Source: Oleiagrimonas sp963821885 (GTDB lineage Bacteria > Pseudomonadota > Gammaproteobacteria > Xanthomonadales > Rhodanobacteraceae). From it: 64,000 nucleotides of DNA. Shown one piece after another: positions 60,488 to 64,000 of the stretch (the first letter of the stretch is position 1; the number at the start of each line of letters is the position of its first letter). Where the stretch lies: positions 310,001-374,000 of the forward strand of contig CAWGFN010000002.1 of assembly GCA_963821885.1 (NCBI GenBank), read 5' to 3'. The position numbers and the translations under genes were made by a program. The notes beneath the pieces were generated by a model, which was given only the letters and a program-made list of their open reading frames with translations, was not told the origin of the DNA and did no database searches.

Positions 60488-61371
60488 ACGACACCCGCGG
60501 CATCATCCTCGCCGGCGGCTCCGGCACGCGGCTGTATCCGTTGACCCAGGCCGTCAGCAAGCAGCTGATGCCGGTCTACGACAAGCCGATGATCTACTAC
60601 CCGCTGGGCGTGCTGATGCTGGCCGGCATCCGCGAGGTGCTGATCATCAACACCCCGCACGAGCAACCGATGTTCCAGCGCCTGCTCGGCGACGGCTCGC
60701 AGTGGGGCATCCGCATCGAGTACGCGGTGCAACCGTCGCCCGACGGCCTGGCGCAGGCCTTCCTGATCGGCCGCGACTTCATCGACGGCAAGCGCAGCTG
60801 CCTGATCCTCGGCGACAACCTGTTCTACGGCCACGGCCTGACCCAGCTGCTGCGCCGCAGCGCCGCGCGCGAGCATGGCGCCACGGTGTTCGGCTACTAC
60901 GTCAACGACCCGGAGCGCTACGGCGTGGCCGAGTTCGACGCCGGGGGCAAGGTCATCGGCCTGGAGGAGAAACCGGCCAAGCCGCGCTCGCACTTCGCCG
61001 TCACCGGCCTGTATTTCTACGACGAGCGCGTGTGCGACTTCGCCGCCGACCTGCAACCGTCGGCCCGCGGCGAGCTGGAGATCACCGACCTCAACCGCTG
61101 CTACCTCGATGACGGCTCACTGATGCTCGAGCAGCTCGGACGCGGCTACGCCTGGCTGGACACCGGCACCCACGATTCGCTGGTGGAGGCCTCCAACTAC
61201 ATCGCCACCATCGAACGCCGCCAGGGCCTGAAGGTGTGCTGCCCGGAGGAGATCGCCTTCGTCAACGGCTGGATCACCGCCGGCCAGCTGCAGAAGCTGG
61301 CGCGACCGCTGGCCCGGACCGGCTACGGCCGCTACCTCAACCAGCTGGTCAAGCAGGGCGTGGTCCGTTGA
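60484..61371 (+). CDS. rfbA: Glucose-1-phosphate thymidylyltransferase
   Basis: First enzyme of the dTDP-rhamnose pathway, making dTDP-glucose. The 295-residue protein has GIILAGGSGTRLYPLTQAVS at the start, with MPVYDKPMIYYPLGVLM and the catalytic region GDNLFYGHGL. Length matches family. It overlaps rfbB by 4 bases (ATGA) and rfbC by 4 bases. The central stretch FYGHGLTQLLRRSAAREHGA and YVNDPERYGVAEFD are typical RmlA. Confidence 0.97.
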
Positions 61372-61925
61372 AGCGGATCGATACCCGCCTGCCCGGCACC
61401 TGCATCCTCGAACCGCGCGTGTTCGGCGATGCGCGTGGTTTCTTCTATGAAAGCCACAACAGTGCCACCTTCGCCGAGCTCGGCATCGAGGCATCGTTCG
61501 TGCAGACCAACGTCTCGCGCTCATCGCGTGGCGTGCTGCGCGGGCTGCACTACCAGTGGCCGCATCCGCAGGGCAAGCTGGTCAGCGTGCTCGAGGGCGA
61601 GGTCTACGACGTGGCCGTGGACATCCGCCGCGACTCGCCGAACTTCGGCCAGTGGGCGGCCGCCATCCTCAGCGCCGAGAACCATCGCCACTTCTGGATT
61701 CCCGAAGGTTTCGCGCACGGTTTCTGCGTGCTGTCCGAATGGGCCACCTTCAGCTACCAGTGCACCGCGCTGTACGACCCGCAGGCCGACGCCGGCATTC
61801 GCTGGAACGATGCCGCGCTGGCCATCGACTGGCCGGTCGCCGAGCCGCTGCTGTCGGACAAGGACCTGCGCGCACCGCTGCTGGCCGACGTGCCCGCGGA
61901 GCGGCTGCCGACCTGCGAGCCATGA
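61368..61925 (+). CDS. rfbC: dTDP-4-dehydrorhamnose 3,5-epimerase
   Basis: Third enzyme of the pathway. The 185-residue protein starts with TTG at 61368, inside the end of rfbA; this gives the standard RmlC length and N-terminus (MKRIDTRLPGTCILEPRVFG when TTG is read as Met). The cupin core has GVLRGLHYQWPHPQGKLVSV with the catalytic His and RGFFYESHN-type substrate contacts. The stop overlaps the rfbD ATG (ATGA). Confidence 0.95.
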   Translation: MKRIDTRLPGTCILEPRVFGDARGFFYESHNSATFAELGIEASFVQTNVSRSSRGVLRGLHYQWPHPQGKLVSVLEGEVYDVAVDIRRDSPNFGQWAAAILSAENHRHFWIPEGFAHGFCVLSEWATFSYQCTALYDPQADAGIRWNDAALAIDWPVAEPLLSDKDLRAPLLADVPAERLPTCEP

Positions 61926-62848
61926 AGATCCTGGTCACCGGCGCGCGCGGCCAGGTCGGCTCCTGCCTGCTGTCGCGACTGTCCCCGCTGGGCGAGGTCG
62001 TCGCCGCCACCCGCGATGGCACGCTCGACGCGGATGCCGCCGCCGTGACGATGGATCTTTCGGTACCCGGATCCCTTTCCGCCATGCTGGATGCACAGGC
62101 GCCCGACCTGATCGTCAACGCCGCCGCCTACACCGCCGTGGACCGCGCCGAGAGCGAGCCGGAGCTTGCGCACCGGGTCAACGCCGATGCGGTCGACGTG
62201 CTGGGCCGCTGGGCCGCGCACGCCGGCGTGCCGGTGGTGCACTATTCCACCGACTATGTCTTTCCCGGCCACGGCGACCGCCCGCTGCGCGAGGACGACC
62301 CGAGCGGACCGGCCGGCGTGTATGGCCACAGCAAGCTGGCTGGTGAACGGGCCCTGGCGCGCAGCGGCGCGGACCACCTGATCCTGCGTACCGCCTGGGT
62401 CTATGCCGCGCACGGGCACAATTTCCTGCGCACCATGCTGCGCCTGGGCGCCGAGCGCGAGGTGCTCGGCGTGGTCGACGACCAGCACGGCACGCCGACC
62501 CCGGCCAGCCTGATCGCGGAGGCCACCGCGCAGGTGCTGACACGCTGGCTGGTCGCCGATGCGGAGACCCGGCGCGCGCAATCGGGCGTCTATCACCTGG
62601 TCGCCGGCGGCCGGACCACCTGGTGCGGCTTCGCCCGCGCGATCTTCGAACGCGCCGTGGCGACCGGCCTGCTGCAACGGGCGCCGCGGGTCGACGCCAT
62701 CACCACCGCGGATTTCCCGACGCCCGCCCGGCGGCCGGCCTGGTCGGTGCTGGACACCACGCGCATCCGCGAGACGTTCGGTGTCTCGCTGCCGGATTGG
62801 GAAGCGAGCCTGGATGCGGTGATCGCGGCGTTGGCCAGGGTGCAGTGA
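61922..62848 (+). CDS. rfbD: dTDP-4-dehydrorhamnose reductase
   Basis: Last step: reduces the keto intermediate to dTDP-L-rhamnose with NAD(P)H. The 308-residue SDR protein has KILVTGARGQVGSCLLSRL, VNAAAYTAVDRAESEPELA, YSTDYVFPGHGDRPL and GVYGHSKLAGERAL (YxxxK). It ends the operon. A REP-like pair of inverted repeats begins just after the stop. Confidence 0.96.
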   Translation: MKILVTGARGQVGSCLLSRLSPLGEVVAATRDGTLDADAAAVTMDLSVPGSLSAMLDAQAPDLIVNAAAYTAVDRAESEPELAHRVNADAVDVLGRWAAHAGVPVVHYSTDYVFPGHGDRPLREDDPSGPAGVYGHSKLAGERALARSGADHLILRTAWVYAAHGHNFLRTMLRLGAEREVLGVVDDQHGTPTPASLIAEATAQVLTRWLVADAETRRAQSGVYHLVAGGRTTWCGFARAIFERAVATGLLQRAPRVDAITTADFPTPARRPAWSVLDTTRIRETFGVSLPDWEASLDAVIAALARVQ

Positions 62849-62849
62849 C

Positions 62850-62951
62850 GTAGCCCGTACAAGGCCGAAGGCCGCATCCGGGAACAACCAACGGCCATGA
62901 ACGTTGCCGCCACCGAGCGTGGTTCCCGGATGCGCTTCGCTTGTCCGGGCC
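62850..62951. repeat. REP-like inverted repeat pair downstream of rfbD
   Basis: GCATCCGGGAAC (62874-62885) pairs perfectly with GTTCCCGGATGC (62922-62933). The flanks continue the symmetry in degenerate form: GTAGCCCGTACAAGG on the left and CTTGTCCGGGCC on the right. This fits a dispersed REP/BIME element. A related half, CCCGGATGCGCTTTG, is at 63986-64000 at the window end. Confidence 0.7.
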
Positions 62952-63032
62952 ACGGTGTCGGTCGTGAAGGCGGCGCCGCTCTCGGCAAACCTCGATCGCG
63001 GGATGGCGCATCCGGCCACCCCTGCGGCAGGG

Positions 63033-63836
63033 TCAGCGGGGCGCCCTGCGCGTCTGCTGATCCACCCAGTGCGAGAGCCACTTGAGCTGCACGGTCTTCG
63101 TGTCGCTGGCGCTCGGGGTGGAAGGGGCCTGCTTTGCGGATGCGTTGACGCTGACCGGAATCGACCCCGTGTGGCTGGCCAGGAAGCGGCCCTTGGCGTC
63201 CAGCAGCAGCATGGTCGGCGCGGCATGGATTTCCAGCTGCTTGAACACCGGCTTGCCGTCATAGGCCACGGGCCAGGCAAAGTGCCGCTGTTCCACGAAG
63301 GCTTTCGCCGTCTTCGCATCATCGAAGGTGATGGCCAGGAAGTGCATGTCCGGGTGCTTTGCCATGTAGGCGTTGAGCGCCGGCAACTCCTCGATGCAGC
63401 CGATGCAATCGGCGAAGAAGAAATCCACCAGGGTCGGCCGGCCGTCCAGGGCGGCGGCATGAGCCTGGCCGCCTTGCACCAGCGGCAGCTGGAACCCGGG
63501 CAGGGCCTGGCCGACCTTCAGACTCGACGCGGCCGCCTTTGCATCCGAGCCGGCCTTGGCGCCGGGTGCCAGCAGGGTGAATTGGAAATTGTCGCCGCCA
63601 TGGTCGACGCTGAACGTGCGCCCCTGCTTGACGGCCGCGTTGAAGGCCTGCTCGGTGATGGCATGGCCCTTGGCGTCCTTGTACGTCGGCGTGATGGACG
63701 CGCCCTTGGCGCCCATGAGCTGCTGGATGATCTGGCGGGCCGGGGACGACGAACTGGCGCCCACGGTCTGTGCCTGCGCGCTGCTGGCGACAAGGGCAAG
63801 CGTGGCAATCGCGGAAAGGGTGATCAGGTGACGCAT
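63033..63836 (-). CDS. Secreted thioredoxin-fold (TlpA/redoxin-like) protein
   Basis: A 267-residue exported protein with a signal peptide (residues 1-22, ending SAQAQ). Residues about 110-240 are a TlpA-like thioredoxin fold: GQALPGFQLPLVQGGQAHA and LVDFFFADCIGCIEELPALN, in which CIGC is a CxxC redox pair. Then come MHFLAITFDD and the cis-Pro HAAPTMLLLDAKGRF. The first 100 residues have no recognised domain. It probably reduces or exchanges disulfides in the periplasm. A near-perfect SD, AAGGAGGT, lies 6 bases before the ATG. Confidence 0.85.
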   Translation of the reverse strand: MRHLITLSAIATLALVASSAQAQTVGASSSSPARQIIQQLMGAKGASITPTYKDAKGHAITEQAFNAAVKQGRTFSVDHGGDNFQFTLLAPGAKAGSDAKAAASSLKVGQALPGFQLPLVQGGQAHAAALDGRPTLVDFFFADCIGCIEELPALNAYMAKHPDMHFLAITFDDAKTAKAFVEQRHFAWPVAYDGKPVFKQLEIHAAPTMLLLDAKGRFLASHTGSIPVSVNASAKQAPSTPSASDTKTVQLKWLSHWVDQQTRRAPR

Positions 63837-63842
63837 GTGGAT

Positions 63843-63850
63843 ACCTCCTT
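63843..63850 (-). promoter_or_regulatory. Strong Shine-Dalgarno of the TlpA-like gene
   Basis: On the minus strand the sequence reads AAGGAGGT, 6 bases before the ATG at 63836. It is the best SD in the window and fixes the start of this gene. Beyond it, 63851-64000 shows no further gene. Confidence 0.8.
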
Positions 63851-63985
63851 GTATGACATCGTTGACTGTCGTGTCTCCACCAGCAAACTGACGGACCAGC
63901 CCTTACCCGATGCTGAACCCTGCAACGGCATGGACGGGGCACGAACATGGGCCGAACCCGGCAGGCCCCGCGTCCACCGGCGATC

Positions 63986-64000
63986 CCCGGATGCGCTTTG
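63986..64000. repeat. Partial REP-like repeat at window end
   Basis: CCCGGATGCGCTTTG matches CCCGGATGCGCTTCG at 62926-62940 in 14 of 15 positions, in the same orientation. The element continues beyond the window. Confidence 0.5.

Overview
The window looks like chromosomal DNA of a very GC-rich gammaproteobacterium of the Xanthomonadales/Lysobacterales type (Xanthomonadaceae or Rhodanobacteraceae). The evidence is gene content: a MetJ repressor carrying a histone H1-like Ala/Lys tail, a polysaccharide locus lying between etfBA and metB (the known position of the Xanthomonas LPS locus), and a separate rfbBACD (dTDP-L-rhamnose) operon. No tRNA, rRNA, CRISPR array, prophage or IS element was seen.

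Layout. 0-2.2 kb: mtgA, a polyprenyl-phosphate-type glycosyltransferase and a CBS-domain protein. 2.2-6.3 kb (minus): LemA, an M48 protease and a Tlc-like transporter. 6.3-13.7 kb: a serine hydrolase, a TonB-like protein, metJ with its met-box operator, gcvH, gcvT, an AlkB-like dioxygenase and an amidase. 13.9-15.5 kb: ETF-ubiquinone oxidoreductase. 15.5-24.9 kb: a polysaccharide and small-molecule modification block (WbsX-RgpF protein, SGNH and GSCFA proteins, PhyH dioxygenase, three methyltransferase-like proteins, a glycosyltransferase). 25.1-29.1 kb: etfB, etfA and acetoacetyl-CoA synthetase. 29.2-42.2 kb: second polysaccharide block (SQD1-like protein, flippase-like protein, epimerase, glycosyltransferases, an AT-rich membrane-protein island, a coiled-coil methyltransferase, wzt, wzm). 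42.2-43.4 kb: metB. 43.5-48.3 kb: cyoABCD plus SURF1. 48.5-57.3 kb: MFS transporter, glmS, cystathionine beta-synthase, YdcH, OmpA-like and DUF4398-like envelope proteins, pilU, maiA. 57.5-62.8 kb: pgk, a HAD phosphatase and rfbBACD. The end holds a thioredoxin-fold protein.

How the genes fit together. rfbBACD would supply dTDP-rhamnose. The glycosyltransferases would build a chain and Wzm/Wzt would export it. The long Wzt C-terminal domain and the neighbouring methyltransferase with a coiled-coil tail suggest an O-polysaccharide whose end is modified and whose length is controlled, as in the WbdD systems. etfB, etfA and ETF-QO form one electron-transfer pathway to ubiquinone, and the cyo oxidase would oxidise the quinol. 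MetJ, MetB and cystathionine beta-synthase belong to sulfur amino-acid metabolism.

A striking feature is that six otherwise well-conserved genes between 14.3 and 48.1 kb (ETF-QO, the SGNH protein, the CmcI-like protein, the SQD1-like protein, SURF1 and cyoA) each read as broken by one extra base. The simplest reading is base-level assembly error, because several are core genes, but only read data can settle it. The most interesting biological leads are the MetJ-histone fusion with its autoregulatory operator and possible internal start, and the Wzm/Wzt/coiled-coil methyltransferase export module.
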